A DNA stretch of 64,000 nt, taken from NCBI GenBank assembly GCA_025093555.1, contig JAIWNF010000011.1, forward strand, positions 434,001 through 498,000, written 5' to 3'. Both the position numbers and the translations under genes were made by a program. This DNA comes from Circinella umbellata (lineage: Eukaryota; Mucoromycota; Mucoromycetes; Mucorales; Lichtheimiaceae). This document shows positions 11,912 through 24,388 of the stretch, piece after piece. Each line of letters starts with the position of its first letter. Positions within the stretch are counted from its first letter, which is position 1. The notes under the pieces were generated by a model. It was not told where the DNA came from. It was given only the letters and a program-made list of their open reading frames with translations, and did not search any database.

Positions 11912-13693
11912 CTAATCACTTTTCTTTTTGTTATCTACAGTGATGCTATAAAAAAAGGATGGAAAATTAATCATCCACTTTGTTTACGACCCCTTTTCCT
12001 TATGCTTAAATATACAATTGAGAAACTCCACCGGAAAACTTACCCTTCTTCTTCATCATCTTCGTCATCACTACGAGTATCTTCGGCACCTCTGCCTTGA
12101 ATAACCCGGTATACGACCTTGACGATCAAGCTGAACCAGTATATCATAATGATATCTAGAGACAGCAAGAGGAACAAATACAATTTTTGAGTGAAGGGTG
12201 TAAAATATTTGCCTTTTGCAGGCTCCCAGAGCATATCCATATACTTGTCAGGTTCGGCTAAATAAAAAAAATAACATTATTATCCGTCAGTATCATCGCA
12301 ATGGACTATCAACTCATTCACATCCTCCTATCCTATTTTTGTCATACCATATGTTGCCCATACAATTACTGTGAAGAAGCCATGGCGTGTCACGGGCCAG
12401 CCTATTGCAAACATAGCGAACGCTACGTCGCACAAGGTAGTAAACCCTAAGTACTTTAAAAGTTTCGCAAACTATCCAGTATAGTAAAACAGTTAAAAAA
12501 TACCGTATTCGGCGCATAAGTATACAAAACATACACACACCACGAGAGAGTAAACATCATACATATACGCCAATATAAAACTTTTTTATGATTTCTCGCT
12601 CTCTTTTCTCGTCTCAATTTTTCTCTCAACCCCACACGCATTATATCATCAACATACCGATAAGAGGATATCGCATAAATCCATACAGCATAAAACTGCA
12701 TTGCCGATACGAGTAAAATTGGTATAGTAACTCGATACCAACAAGATAATTGTAATAATATGATGGGTTACCATGGCATAGTGATCTTTTCTTCGTTTTT
12801 CCATGTGGATAACATAAATTTGCTGGAACCAAAACGCGGTTTGCATTAAATAATAATACTTTGTAAGACTCGTTAAATAAATATGAGGATAGCCGATCCA
12901 ATATTGGGATGTGTTGAGCCAGTATGAACTATAATACATAATGTACTACAATATCATTTCAGTCATTATCCCCATATCCCCAAAAAAAAGAGGTAATTCG
13001 TTTTTTCATCTTAGTATAAATTTCGTTACCCATATGCATTCCCCACATATAATAATCCTTTTCACATAATCGCCGCGTCATCTCCGGATACGTTTCATAT
13101 CCTATATTATAACCCAAAATAAATATCATACCATGCCAAGAGACCAGAAAAAACCGGCATAAGTAAAGAGAAAACCCTGTTCTGCAAATCGCTGTCGCTT
13201 TCCAAACGGTTTGATACCGACTAAACGGCCTAGTGGATGATATATATATTTCATAATGCTTGCTCTAAGAAAGGTGAATGCGACCACCCAGAAGCCCACA
13301 AAGTAAAAATCATCAACACCCTTGTCATACGCGTCCGGTCCAACTTTATAAGATAACGTAAGACATTTGGTCGCCAGCGGCGAGCTTAATAAAAAGTGAC
13401 CGAGAACAACGACACATGATATAAGCCCAGTTATTTCTATAGAGAGAAAATGCATAAAAACACGGTTTTTTCCCAACCATTAGTATTCCAACGAGTAACT
13501 CTTGACGCGTGTCAAATAGCGTCCCATTCATTCTTCTTCCTTCTAACTTGTACATTTTACTTTTTGTTTCTTCATCCCATTCTTCCTATTTACCTAGTTC
13601 AAAATTCAGAACGCGCTCTGCAATGGTTTCAGGAACAGCAACAGATTTTGACGGCTTTATGAGTGTGGACTCTTTCCTCTTGAGGTCGGTCAT
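11912..13693 (-). CDS. LAG1: Ceramide synthase, LAG1/LAC1 type (TLC domain)
   Basis: Sphinganine N-acyltransferase of the ER, making dihydroceramide from a long-chain base and acyl-CoA. Six exons: 13693-13594, 13436-13132, 12945-12658, 12471-12348, 12257-12044, 11945-11912, giving 354 aa. The Lag1p motif is clear: EKRRKDHYAMVTHHIITI.. then SYYTNFTRIGNAVL and MDLCDILLS, containing the paired His residues and the acidic pair needed for activity. Upstream is MYIMYYSSYW..YPH..LTKYYYLMQ, also family-typical. Several membrane segments are visible, from residue about 37 on. The C-terminus is acidic (EDTRSDDEDDEEEG) and ends in KKKSD, which fits casein-kinase-2-regulated tails and ER retention (inference). 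Intron 2 is long (186 nt) and contains an alternative pseudo-exon that would break the frame. Confidence 0.93.
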
Positions 13694-15359
13694 GAAGAAA
13701 GGGGAAAGGGATGTTGAGCGATTTAAAAGAGAGAAAAAAGAGAGTGAAGAAAAAAAAAAGGGGAGGGGAGGTGGTTTTTCTGGGCGAAACTATTTTTTTT
13801 TTGTCGCCGAGCGTTTACTGACGAACCCATTTTAGTCTTTGTTTCTCAGCTGAGTATCTTCTATTTTTCTATAGACCCATATGCAGTTGTCCCTGTGTTC
13901 AGTGAGAACAAGATATAGACGAATACAGTAAGCGTTTACTCAGTGTGTGTACGTTTTTATTATTAAAGTTCAATTGTATATAATAAAAGAAAACGAATGG
14001 CGAAGGATCCTTTAAACTATAATGGAGTGATTTTTGTTAAATCAAATATACATGTCCCTCTCTATTATAATGCCCAAGTTGTCGACCACAGATCAAAACA
14101 TCAGATCAACCCTTCAAAAGGTAAAAATATTATTTAAATGACTATTTATGAACCCTTTATTTACCTTTTGAAAAGATAAAAAAAAAGGTTGATCATGAGC
14201 TTTTGCAATGAGATTGATCTTGTAAGACCATAATGAGTCGGTATATGAAATAAAAGACGGGAAGAATGACAGCAAATTTCTTATTGGAGATTGATAGCTT
14301 CTTTTATATATTCTTTTATTACCAATATATATAAAAGATTAATATTTTAATGAATTATCATTAAATACATATATCTTCTTTAATCTTTGTACATCAGCTT
14401 TTAAATTTGGTTACAATTTCTGGTCAAATAACCTATAAATGATTTGTGTTTGTTGGCAGGTTACATTTTGGCAATTTTTTTTTATCTTAGGTAACAATAC
14501 TCACTAACGCTAATCCTGGAATGTGGTACGCGCTTCTCTAAGTGGAGTGTTAAAAAAGTATCCTGTGGAATGTCTAGTTTTCTCTGGTAAATCAAGCTAT
14601 AAATAAAAATAATCAATTGTTCTCTATATTTGAACTATTTACTACTTTATACAATTTGATATCATATGACAACTGTTAAATAAACATTGTTGATTTAAAT
14701 AACCAAACTTGATTTTTTTTAGGTGAATGAAACATCCACTCCATTTTTTCGCACGTAATTAGATCATTTACCATATTTGGTTTTCAGATCAAAAAATGCA
14801 GTGCTATTTTACTATTTTGTTCGAGAACATCCCAAAAGAGATTGTCTTACAGTATTGTGGTAGAAGTCTAAAATAATAAACGATCCTAGAAAAAGAAAAA
14901 TCTTAATGGCTCTCTCGTGGATGTTTTATTTCAAAAGAAGAAAAAAGATCAATCTAGTTATTATATCTCGTTGTGATTTCGGTTTTGATTTTTTTTGTTT
15001 TTAAGAAACCAAGTGTTGTAATCCATACCAAGAACAAAACATTGTGAAGAATGATACGTGTGAGGAAATTCTACACAAAAGTATATAAAGCTACATTACT
15101 GACAACCATATCCAAGTATAAAATCGATGAGTCTTTAACATTAATATATTAATCCTTTTTTTTTCACCTTAATTTACTACTAGACTAAACTCTGATTTAA
15201 ACAGCAGAGAATGACACACTAAAACTAGACCTAACTAGATCAAACCTAAAAATCCTGAACTCAACCGCATAAAAGACCTTCATTGAACTTCAAAAAAAAT
15301 CTTAAGCAGTTTTGAACGAAAAGCATGGAATATCTTTTATTATATAAATTATATGCAAT
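13694..15359. other. Intergenic region with an imperfect inverted repeat
   Basis: About 1.7 kb. 13694-13850 is the purine-rich upstream side of the ceramide synthase gene. An imperfect inverted repeat lies at 14104-14194 (see the separate entry). The remainder is A/T-rich with no supportable gene. Confidence 0.5.
14104..14194. repeat. Imperfect inverted repeat (stem-loop)
   Basis: Inner arms TTCAAAAGGTAAA (14113-14125) and its exact complement TTTACCTTTTGAA (14160-14172), plus outer arms GATCAACC (14104-14111) and GGTTGATC (14187-14194). The right side carries an extra A-rich 14 nt between the two arms. It could be a decayed MITE or a transcript hairpin; no target duplication was recognised. 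Confidence 0.45.
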
Positions 15360-16358
15360 TTACAAAACACCTTTCGTACTTGGAACATCTACGTAAAAGT
15401 AACAAAAAGAAATCGCATGTTACAACTATTATTCTATCTCTTATCCACATATTTTTTTTTATTTTTATTATTTTACCTGAACCACCGGTTAATTCAACAG
15501 CTTGTTTAATAGCAACAGCCAAAGACTTGAAAGCAGATTCGGCCCTATATGACAAAAAAAAAGATATATTAGTTAGTTCAAAAAATATAGAATGCGTGAG
15601 AGATATATGAAAAAGAAAAGACAATCAACAAGTTTCCACATATTTTAAATAACAATTCCGTATAACTTACTTGTGATGATCGTTGGTACCCTTCAAGACA
15701 TCAACATGAAGAGTGACACCTGCTGCAAAGGCAAATGATAAAAGTACGTGAGGAATCATCTCACAAGAAAGTTCACCAATTTTTTCACGCTTCAATTCCA
15801 AGTTGATATCAGCAAATGGACGACCAGAAATATCGACTACAGACCGAGAAAGAGCCTAAAAAGTAATATAACGATTAATAATACGTTTCTCGGGTTTCTA
15901 TTGGAGTGTTTATAAGCTATGCAGCATTTAATCATACCTCATCAAGTGGACAGAAAGCTGAACCGAATCGCTTAATACCCTTTGGTGTACCAAGAGCCTG
16001 CTTAAATGCCATACCAAGAGCAATACCGGTATCTTCAGCTGTATGATGGTCATCAATATGCAAGTCGCCAACACACTTGAGAGTCAGTGACCAACCACCG
16101 TGCTTTGCGAGAGCATGGTACATCTATAAATTTCGACTATAAGAAAAACTTTGACAACCAAACTCCCCCTCCTACTTGCCCCCTTACTATAGATTTTTTT
16201 TTATTTGTTTGAGAAAGATCTATTCTTACATGATCAAGGAATCCAATACCAGTGTCAATATTGATCTTTTGGTCAAATTTAGCATCGAGATTGATATCCA
16301 ACTGGATATCAGTTTCGTTTGTTTTTCTGTTGACTGTTGCTGTACGTGGTGCTGCCAT
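15360..16358 (-). CDS. HIS3: Imidazoleglycerol-phosphate dehydratase (histidine biosynthesis)
   Basis: Catalyses the Mn2+-dependent dehydration of imidazole glycerol phosphate to imidazole acetol phosphate, the sixth step of histidine synthesis. Five exons: 16358-16230, 16123-15938, 15855-15671, 15544-15477, 15388-15360, giving 198 aa, close to the family's roughly 200-220. Diagnostic motifs are [11 protein letters not shown] (N-terminus), [18 protein letters not shown], the metal-binding [49 protein letters not shown] (second His-rich metal site), and the C-terminal DVPSTKGVL. All catalytic His/Glu clusters are present. The last exon is only 29 nt. The gene lies in tandem with glutamine synthetase but with about 700 bp between them, so shared transcription is unlikely. 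Confidence 0.96.
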
Positions 16359-17050
16359 TGCTATTTGTGATATATTATGGAACTATCCCCTTTTGTTAGT
16401 GGTAGAAAAGGTATATATTTCTAGAGTGAGAGAAGCCTGTTTCTGTTTTTTTTTTTTTTGCAGACCAACCCAAATGGCCATGAGTCATCTCCGCTTCATT
16501 TTGATGGAAGAATAAAATTCAAACTTCTATTCTTCTCTAGTATTTGTTTTATAAAACAAATAGAAAGCAGCTTTATTTTTTGAGAATGATACGTTCTTTT
16601 CCTCGATCTTTCATGTGGTAAAAGCTTCTTATTTTTATTTTACGTTGATGCGGATTGTTATTTAGTATACACGACCAATAAGAAGAATGACATTTTCCAC
16701 CGTTCAACGCTCTTTGTATCACACAACATATATCTTAGAACCATGACGATAAATATGATTAAAATTAAAATAAAGCTTTTATATTTATAAAGAAAAACTT
16801 TCAATATATATTATATATACTTTGGGTTATCTACGAAGGCAGAAGATATGCTGGGATTTTGTTATTTTTCTTTTAGTTGGTAATATGTAAAGTAGAGTAT
16901 TCGTTATAACTATAAGGAAATAGGAGAGTGAATTTCTTAGAAAAAAAAGGTGATATGCCGATAAGGACAAAAAAGGGGAATATAATACATCAAGAAAGAA
17001 ATAAGATCATGAGAAATAAAATGATATAAAGGTGGGGGATGGCTCTTTTT
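16359..17050. other. Intergenic: HIS3 upstream and glutamine synthetase 3' flank
   Basis: A/T-rich, with a T-tract at 16447-16460 near the HIS3 start. No Gcn4-type TGACTC box was recognised with confidence (ATGAGTCATC at 16479-16488 is the closest match: TGAGTCA is an exact AP-1/Gcn4 core about 120 nt upstream of the HIS3 start). Use by general amino-acid control is an inference. Confidence 0.4.
16480..16486. promoter_or_regulatory. Candidate Gcn4/AP-1 site upstream of HIS3
   Basis: The palindromic core TGAGTCA sits about 122 nt upstream of the HIS3 start codon. Gcn4-type bZIP factors activate fungal amino-acid genes through this core. A 7-bp match occurs by chance every few kb, so the assignment rests on position and gene identity. 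Confidence 0.4.
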
Positions 17051-18354
17051 TTAGTTTTCGGGGTAGAAGGTAGATTCGACAATGATAGCTGTCACTTGAT
17101 AAGGATCAATGTTGGAAGCAGGACGTCTGTCTTCAAGGTAACCTTTGCCTTCCTTGCCAACGTGACGAGGAATACGAATAGAAGCACCACGATTGGCAAC
17201 ACCATAGTTGAAGGTATCAATTCGGCCAGTCTCGTGCTTACCAGTCAAACGCTGATCATTGTCGTCACCGTATACGGCAATGTGTTCCATATGACGCAAA
17301 CTCATCTTCTTGATGGCCTTCTCGATGGCAACAATACCACCGTCTTCGCGCATCTCTAAGGTAGAGAAATTTGTGTGACAACCAGCTCCATTCCAGTCAC
17401 CTTGGATAGGCTTGGGATGAATAGAGACAGAAATACCAAAGTCTTCAGCAACACGTTCCAGAAGATAACGAGCAGCCCACAAGTGGTCACCGCCCTCGAT
17501 ACCTTCACAGGGACCAACTTGATATTCAAACTGACCTAGTAAAACGAAAATTAAAAGTGAGTTTATTATTACTTTTATCTTTTTTTTAAGAAAAAAAAAA
17601 TGCTTGAATATTTACCAGGTGCGACTTCAGCATTTACGCCAGATATGTTGATACCGGCATACAAACATGCACGGTAGTGAGCTTCGACGATATCACGACC
17701 AAAAATCTTTCCAGCACCCACACCACAATAGTATTTGCCCTATATCAAATATTATTTGTTGTAAGTATACATTTTTTTGTTATATGTACATCCCATTATA
17801 TACTGCTGATTCTTTTCAGTATCCCCTTTTTCCTACTTTTATCCTTTTATGCCCTCGCGAAAAAAAAAAGCATGTAGATATATTATTCTTACCTGAGGTT
17901 CAGGGAAGCCGTGCTTTGGCCAACCGTATGGCTTTTCAGTCTCAGGATCAAAAAGCATATATTCTTGTTCGATACCAAACCAAGGCTTGGCATCAGCATG
18001 AGTTTCCATCACCTTCTTTGCATGGTGACGATGGTTAGTCTTGTGGGGAGTACCATCAGGGTTGAAAGTTTCGCAGAGAACAAATTTATTGTTACCACCA
18101 CGGAAAGGATCGTTGAACAAAGCAACAGGCTGGATGAGAACGTCAGAATCATGACCTTCTGCTTGACCAGTAGAAGATCCATCAAAATTCCATTCAGATA
18201 AATCGGCAGGAGATTGAGGAACCTTATAGACGGTCTTGGTCTTGCTACGCAAGTTGTTAAAACCATCGATCCAAATATATTCGACTTGAACAGCTCCTTG
18301 TTGTTCAAGAGCAAGATATTTTTCAAGAATTTTTGCGTTGGAGACGACAGACAT
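17051..18354 (-). CDS. GLN1: Glutamine synthetase (type II)
   Basis: Cytosolic ATP-dependent ligase making glutamine from glutamate and ammonium. Three exons: 18354-17893, 17739-17616, 17535-17051, giving 356 aa, the usual eukaryotic GS-II size. Motifs in order: [35 protein letters not shown] (GS signature); [14 protein letters not shown] (metal-binding Glu residues); [66 protein letters not shown]; and the C-terminal [13 protein letters not shown]. All catalytic residues appear intact. The upstream region contains several GATA-like cores, as expected for nitrogen control, but they are frequent in this A/T-rich DNA. Confidence 0.97.
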
Positions 18355-20588
18355 GGTTAGTTTAAAAGAGAAGTATTAATTAAAAAATAAGAAGAGAGAA
18401 AAAAGTATAAAAATAAACTAAAATTGTGAATTCTTTTTATATCAAAATGTAAAGATAAAAAAGCGCGAGGCACTATTCGGATTCTGATTGATTGTGATTT
18501 TGATCCATTGACACTAAAAGTGGCAGTCTCCGTTCACTTATCTAAGCTTTTTGACTAAACCCCCCTATCTTACTTTTTTTGTAACTAATCCTTTCTTTTT
18601 ACCTAATTACCCGAAACGCAAAGGCGAAAAAAAAAACTTGTTTACTTTATTTTTGTATGATGAAACAATAATAGCACTAACCATTTTATTTTCCCATCCG
18701 TCTTTACCCAACAATAATAACAACAACAACATTCTTAATCTACTGATAGTTAAGGTATACTCAAAGGAAAAATGAGTGGGGGGATTTTGCTCGATCCTCG
18801 TTCTTTTTTTTTTATGTGCAGTCAAGCAAACGGAAAAAAATAAATTACATACGGGATCGGAGGCTAAAACCAATGATCTAATTTGGAAGTTCTTATCTTT
18901 AAGGCACATGCCTTCTGATAAGAAAAAACAAAAAGAAAATCTTATCAAACCAGCTGGGACCCCACAGCCCATCGTCTCCTTTTTCTTTACTATGGTATAG
19001 TCTGATACATTTATATAAATTGTTCTCACCAATGACGAATTGAAATATGCAAGTGTTGTAACGAGGTAAAAAATGTGTGCAGGGAAAAATGAGTAGATTA
19101 TCGTTATCTCTTTTTACAAGACTATCCTTCCATAGGTTCTAAACATCTTATCGTATAGTATATGAGCGATATCTCTTTATTACGTTAATTTAGCTTTTTC
19201 GCTTATATCTTATATTGTCTGTTTTTCCGATGTATCAGTCTACAAGCTGTATGAGGAAATGGAGGTGAAGATTTCGAAAAAAAAAAAATCCTGCTCTTAA
19301 CATGTCTCTCCCTCTTTTCCCCTCTCTGTTCTCCTTTTCAAAACCGATTATACAACTTTTATCATAATCATGCAATCTCGTTTCCATGGAAATCAGATTT
19401 TTCTCTATGGTAAACCTGATATATTATGTGATGATAAAAACTCAGTTATCATGTGTGATGAATATGGAGTAATGAAGGATGAAAGAGAGAAGTGATGATG
19501 CTGATGATGATGATGTATTGATATGTCCCATCTGATCATTAAGGATAAGTATAAAAAAAATTGTTATCTTTTATTTTTCATAGCTTTCCTTACGTAGTAC
19601 CATCTGTCTCTATTGAAAAGTAGTACGTAAATTGTCATACCTTTCGTAAGCTGATAAGAAATTTATTCTGTCATGGTCATACATTATAGGTTGTATATTT
19701 TCTCTAGTAAATAATAATGATCAGCGTTATACAATAAAAATAAATAAATTGAGATACGTACATTTTATTATGCATTGGATTTATATTGTATGCATGATTT
19801 TTGCAGCTCTGGTGAAAATATAAGTATTATGCAGATCTTTTCTTGTCCGCTTCACTTCCTGTTTTATACAGGCAAGCTATCTTTGTAACACATATCCCCA
19901 GATTATTCATGAATATACGTAGACTTGATTTTTTTTTATAATTGATTGTATTAATAGTTAATTCAAAATTTCTACTCTAATGTTATGCATATAATAGAAA
20001 GTAAAAAGAACGAGCGCTATAGCATTCCTACGTAGTATGAACTGTTTTACAATAAAACATAAAACAGTATATTAAAATTACCCATTATCTTTAATTTGTA
20101 ACCAAGATAATGGATCTGAAAGACAAAGAGCCATCAACCTACCATAAAGAATTTTTATATAGATCTAGACTGTGGCGCGAACCCGCGGGATTTCTCCTTT
20201 TGTTTCAATGTTGACATTTTGTTTTTATACATAATTTATTGTAGTACATTTTTGAAACTATTTACAAAATTTATCGTTTACTTTCTTTGTTTATGGGTAT
20301 AGTAATAACAATAATAGACATAGCAACTAACAACGGCATAAAATAAGGTATATTACGACGACAATTATTAAGTTTGAACTCTGTATGTCCCTTTTGCCTA
20401 TAAGCCAACTACAATATTTAGAAGCGAGATGGTACCTAGACTAATACTAATGGATCTGGTTCTTTGTGGTACTGGATTGTAACAATTGGCGTATATATGT
20501 ATACACAACATAGGTCACCAGAGGAATAACACACTCAAAAAGAAACGAAAATGAAAGATGATTTCAATTGCCTAATGTGCTTTTTTTT
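18355..20588. other. Intergenic region, no gene seen
   Basis: About 2.2 kb. It holds the glutamine synthetase promoter side (18355-18550) and a short GAT-repeat (about 19494-19514). ORFs at 18551-19032 overlap each other on both strands and show no family features. No RNA gene recognised. Confidence 0.5.
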
Positions 20589-22128
20589 TCACAATACATT
20601 CCGCTTTCCCATCTTCCTTCGACGTATTGTCAAAGATCCTTCCTCGCTACTATTCTTGTATTCGTCATGGATTACTTCATTTTTTGTGGTCATATTATGT
20701 GGTGGGGGATATAAGAATGCGTTGACAACACTAATTGGTATATCATGCAATTCAGGCATCCAGTCATCTGGCCGCTTTTCTTCATTTTGGGATTTGTCAA
20801 TACGCATGACATTGGCATGTTCATCTGATATAAGATTGCATAACTTGATGATTAGCTATCTCTTCTAACTAGCATTTCACTTTCCTCCGCCTCGTTATTC
20901 TCATTTAAAAGAATAAAATATTTGTTTGTTTTTTCATCCATTACCTGTAAGACAGTAATATGAATCGAATGGCGCAGTGTTCATGAGGTTTATACTCATA
21001 AATGAGAAAAAAATGAACCATACAAATGTCATTAACCAAACGGGAATGGCCAGTGCCCAGTAACTAATTTTTTTTGAGAAGTAATGACGATACTAGTCAG
21101 TTGATTTATCCATGGGGTCTAGACATATAAAAGTATATATATATATATACCGTTTTGGATAATAGGTGATTCCAAGACTATGCAGGATTTCATCAGGAAC
21201 GTACGCCCAGATCAAATAGATTGCTAAAAATAAAAATGGTAAATATGAGATCAGAAAGTTCAACTGGCTCCACTATTTCCCGATGGTACTTTTAATTATT
21301 TTCACCTTCCTACCTAATGCAACAAATGATGCAAGATACATGACAAAGCCATAATACTCGTAGATTGGTGTTTTATTTGTAATAGCTACTGGTGGCGCTC
21401 GTTCTACTGGAAATGAAACGGCTGGAATCCTGCTATAATTTTATCATTTCTTTGATGAATAAAAACAACAGGATATATCATTGTGGCCATTTTCTAATAC
21501 AAAAAAAAAAGTTGAAGTGAAGGACTCTCTTACTCTGAATAAGATCGTGGCCGATGACCTTTTCGAAATTTTGTAGAATCGTCACTTGTAGTAGTTGTTG
21601 GATCGTTTAATTCAAGTGTTGTTGGCAATGCTTCTCTTACATTTACAGGTTTTGGCTGTGTGGTTTTACTACCCTTTCGTCCATATTTTGTACTAAGGAA
21701 ACTACTAAATGAATTCCGCCGTTGAACAGGTCTATATGAACATATATATTTATATATTTATAAAAGTTAACGGGTCTTTTTTGTATCTTGAAAAAGGTTA
21801 AAATGGCACATTATTAATCTTCTCTTTCTACAGCTTACGCCTTTCGCCTTTCTCCATCAAAATTAGGTGAAATTGACGATGATGGTCGAGATTGCTGACT
21901 TGATCCTCGTTGCATACTAATATTAGGTCGCTTGGAAGATAAACTTGCTGTGGCAAGAAGCGCATAATTGACGAGTGCTGGGAGAGATGGCGTTGATCTT
22001 GAGGTCAATAGCGATGGGCACGAGTCACTACTTTCTGGTGCCGAATGTTGTTCATCGTTATGTTCATGGTCCTGGTCCTGTTCCTGAAACCTTGCTTTCC
22101 CAAGTTGCTCTGTATCAGCGCTGTGCAT
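20589..22128 (-). CDS. GPI19: PIG-P/GPI19 subunit of GPI-GlcNAc transferase, with long N-terminal extension
   Basis: Subunit of the ER complex that transfers GlcNAc to phosphatidylinositol, the first step of GPI-anchor synthesis. Six exons: 22128-21839, 21731-21534, 21432-21314, 21223-21151, 21063-20945, 20824-20589, giving 344 aa. The PIG-P domain occupies about residues 190-300: YEYYGFVMYLASFVALAIYL (TM1), WAYVPDEILHSLGITYYPKRYWALAIPVWLMTFVWFIFF (TM2), INLMNTAPFDSYY.LTDEHA, then ELHDIPISVVNAFLY. Each is characteristic. Unlike yeast or human PIG-P (about 130-160 aa), it carries roughly 185 residues of Ser/Pro/Gln-rich, probably disordered sequence ahead of the domain, and a basic C-terminus. 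The start at 22128 gives the longest consistent frame. Confidence 0.92.
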
Positions 22129-22500
22129 GTTTTATTTTTATTTCTTAAAAGAATAACGAACAAAAAAAAATATAAACTGAAGTTTTCCAGCGTGCGGAAT
22201 TATTTTTGCCAGTTACCACAAATATATACATATACAAAATGTCATATCATTGTACCAAACGACGAAATGCTTTTAAGTGACCACATTCTTCTTGTATTAG
22301 TAAATAACAAGTAGAAAATGGCCATTCTCATTAAAATAAAAGTTATTACTATTATTATTAATATTATTTATGAATTTTGTTTGTGAGTATGCTAAATTAA
22401 ATGGAAGACAAAAAAAAATATGCAAGCTAAAGCTACTACTATACAGGTATACATAAGATATACAATAAGGAAAAGATTAAATAAGAACAGGAAAAGGATA
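22129..22500. other. Short intergenic spacer
   Basis: 3' flank of the MFS gene and upstream side of the PIG-P gene; A/T-rich with no feature recognised. Confidence 0.5.
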
Positions 22501-24388
22501 TTAATAGAAAATCTTGACATTTTTATGTCCATAACCATATTTTTGAATAACCATATAAATAAAATGAATTAATGCTAATAAAGCAACCAACCCATGACCA
22601 ATGCCAAGCAAAAGGAATGGTGCACCTTTCATCCACTTGTCAAAGAGAACACCTCCAACCTTAGAAACAATCATGATACCAATACAACCACACAGCGAAT
22701 AAACACCGGCAACACCACCACGATATTCAGGCTTGACATGATTGCGTGCAATTAAGGCCATACTACTAACGATCATTCCTATTTTGATATATCAGACATT
22801 GTTATTAATTAGTTATTTTCAGCTGCCACTATAGCATTATATTCTTGCTTTCTTTTAGAATTCTCTTCTTAATAATAATCGCATGTATATTTACCATATT
22901 CGCCCATTGCCAATAAAACAACAAATGCTAAACTCGTGTTGGCAGTTGGATCAATAGTAAATGCAAAAGGAATACAGCCAGCAACTCCAATGCATCCTGC
23001 AATGATCAATGACCACTCTTTCGAAAAATGAGAGCCTAAACCAAAGAATGGTGCAACAACTAACGCGACAGATTGTGCAATACCTAGAAAAAGTAAAATT
23101 ATTTAGTAATAGTTTTGTTACCTTAGCACGCGATCTACATTGAAGATAAATATTATTGTAATAGAATCTAATAATTTACCTGTCATAGTTTGTGTCGACG
23201 ATGATGCATAAGGACAATAGGAGCCCACTGTACATTTTCCAATGTCGATATAATATTGTTGTACCCACAGGGAAATGAAATGTGTAATGATTACTTCATC
23301 AGCCCGTGCAAAGAAACTGGAGACATAACCAAGAGCAATTCTTGGATCTTTTGCTGCCATTACACCGTGCCGTAAATTATCTAGAACTTCCACACTTTTT
23401 GTTTTCCATCCTGACATAGCAGCAATATTGCTACTGTTATTCTTTGTTATAGAAGCAATGTGGCGTATATTTTTTGGAGTAATAAACCATAAGATGAACC
23501 CGAGGGCGATAGTAACAGCTCCAATGACAGCGTAACCGTATATAATAAGTCGAGGATCAAACTGAGATTCGACAAGATGAGACATGCGTGTTGGGACAGA
23601 AAAAAGAACGAATGCGGCAAAAATAGCTCCTAAACCCGAGCATGTACCAATTAATCCAGATGCTAACCCACTACGTTCGCCAGGTACAACTTCAAGTAAA
23701 AATCCTAATCGATAATATATAGCTATTAATAAAGATACTATACATATAATCATCACCTAAACATGGTAATCACATAATTATGAAAATCATTGAGTAAAAT
23801 AAAACAAGTAAACTCACCAGCCATCATACAAGTCGTCCCCGCAGTACCCACGCTATAGATAAAACGCAGGATTAAAAGAGTTGGATAAACATCTGATGCA
23901 TAGGGATACGCAATTACAATGATACCCATAATAACAAGGGATATAGAATTGATTGTTCGTTTCTCCAAGTAATCAGACGCAACACCCCAACATAAGACAG
24001 CAATCATGGATATAAACTCGGAATAAAATGATAAAGACCCAGTAATATCACCAGCACTATCACCGACGAAGAGTAAACTAGTGAGAGTCCATGATTGTGC
24101 GGCTGAAAAGTAGACAATAACGGCAAGTGATGCAAAAACCGAAAATAAAAAGAAGAAAAATTGTACAGGATGGACGTGTGCTTTTAATGGAACCAGCCAT
24201 AAAAACTTGCGAATTTCTTCTTCCTCTTGATTATCGTTATCAACTTGTATACTGCTGCTATTATTGGTTTCATGATTTGCTGTCATTGCAAGATCATCAT
24301 GATGATAGTAACTATCATTTGCTATGTCGTGCTCTTTGTCGTAATACTCCTTGTTAGACATGGTTTCATTGGAATATGACGGGTGCAT
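22501..24388 (-). CDS. Major facilitator superfamily transporter
   Basis: Integral membrane transporter. Four exons: 24388-23818, 23722-23180, 23083-22895, 22778-22501, giving 526 aa. The N-terminal 70 residues are hydrophilic (Asn/His/Asp-rich, then QEEEEIRKFLWLVPLKAH). About 12 hydrophobic segments follow, with the MFS loop 2-3 motif WGVASDYLEKR (G-x-x-x-D-x-x-x-x-R type), VVPGERSGLASGLIGTCSGLGA in the TM5 region, a large central loop (residues about 300-350), and GVAGVYSLCGCIGIMIVSKVGGVLFDKW near TM10-11. The second-exon boundary was set at the TTAATAG acceptor (23723) because the earlier TTTAG acceptor breaks the frame. Substrate is not predictable. Confidence 0.88.

Noticed and set aside
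12961..13130. A possible extra exon of the ceramide synthase gene (reading YETYPEMTRRL) between 13020 and 13095
   Set aside because: Including it shifts the frame into stops on one side or the other; skipping it gives the canonical SLGMYIMYYSSYW join.
18551..19032. Overlapping plus and minus ORFs of 74-141 codons upstream of glutamine synthetase
   Set aside because: No start context, splice signals or family motifs; composition is that of A/T-rich non-coding DNA with homopolymers.
20160..20195. A GC-rich patch with CGAACCCGCGGG resembling a tRNA T-arm on either strand
   Set aside because: No acceptor or anticodon arms can be paired around it; the palindrome CCCGCGGG explains the resemblance.
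23718..23760. An earlier acceptor (TTTAG at about 23757) for MFS exon 2
   Set aside because: It puts the second exon out of phase with exon 1; the TTAATAG acceptor restores the frame into a normal MFS helix.
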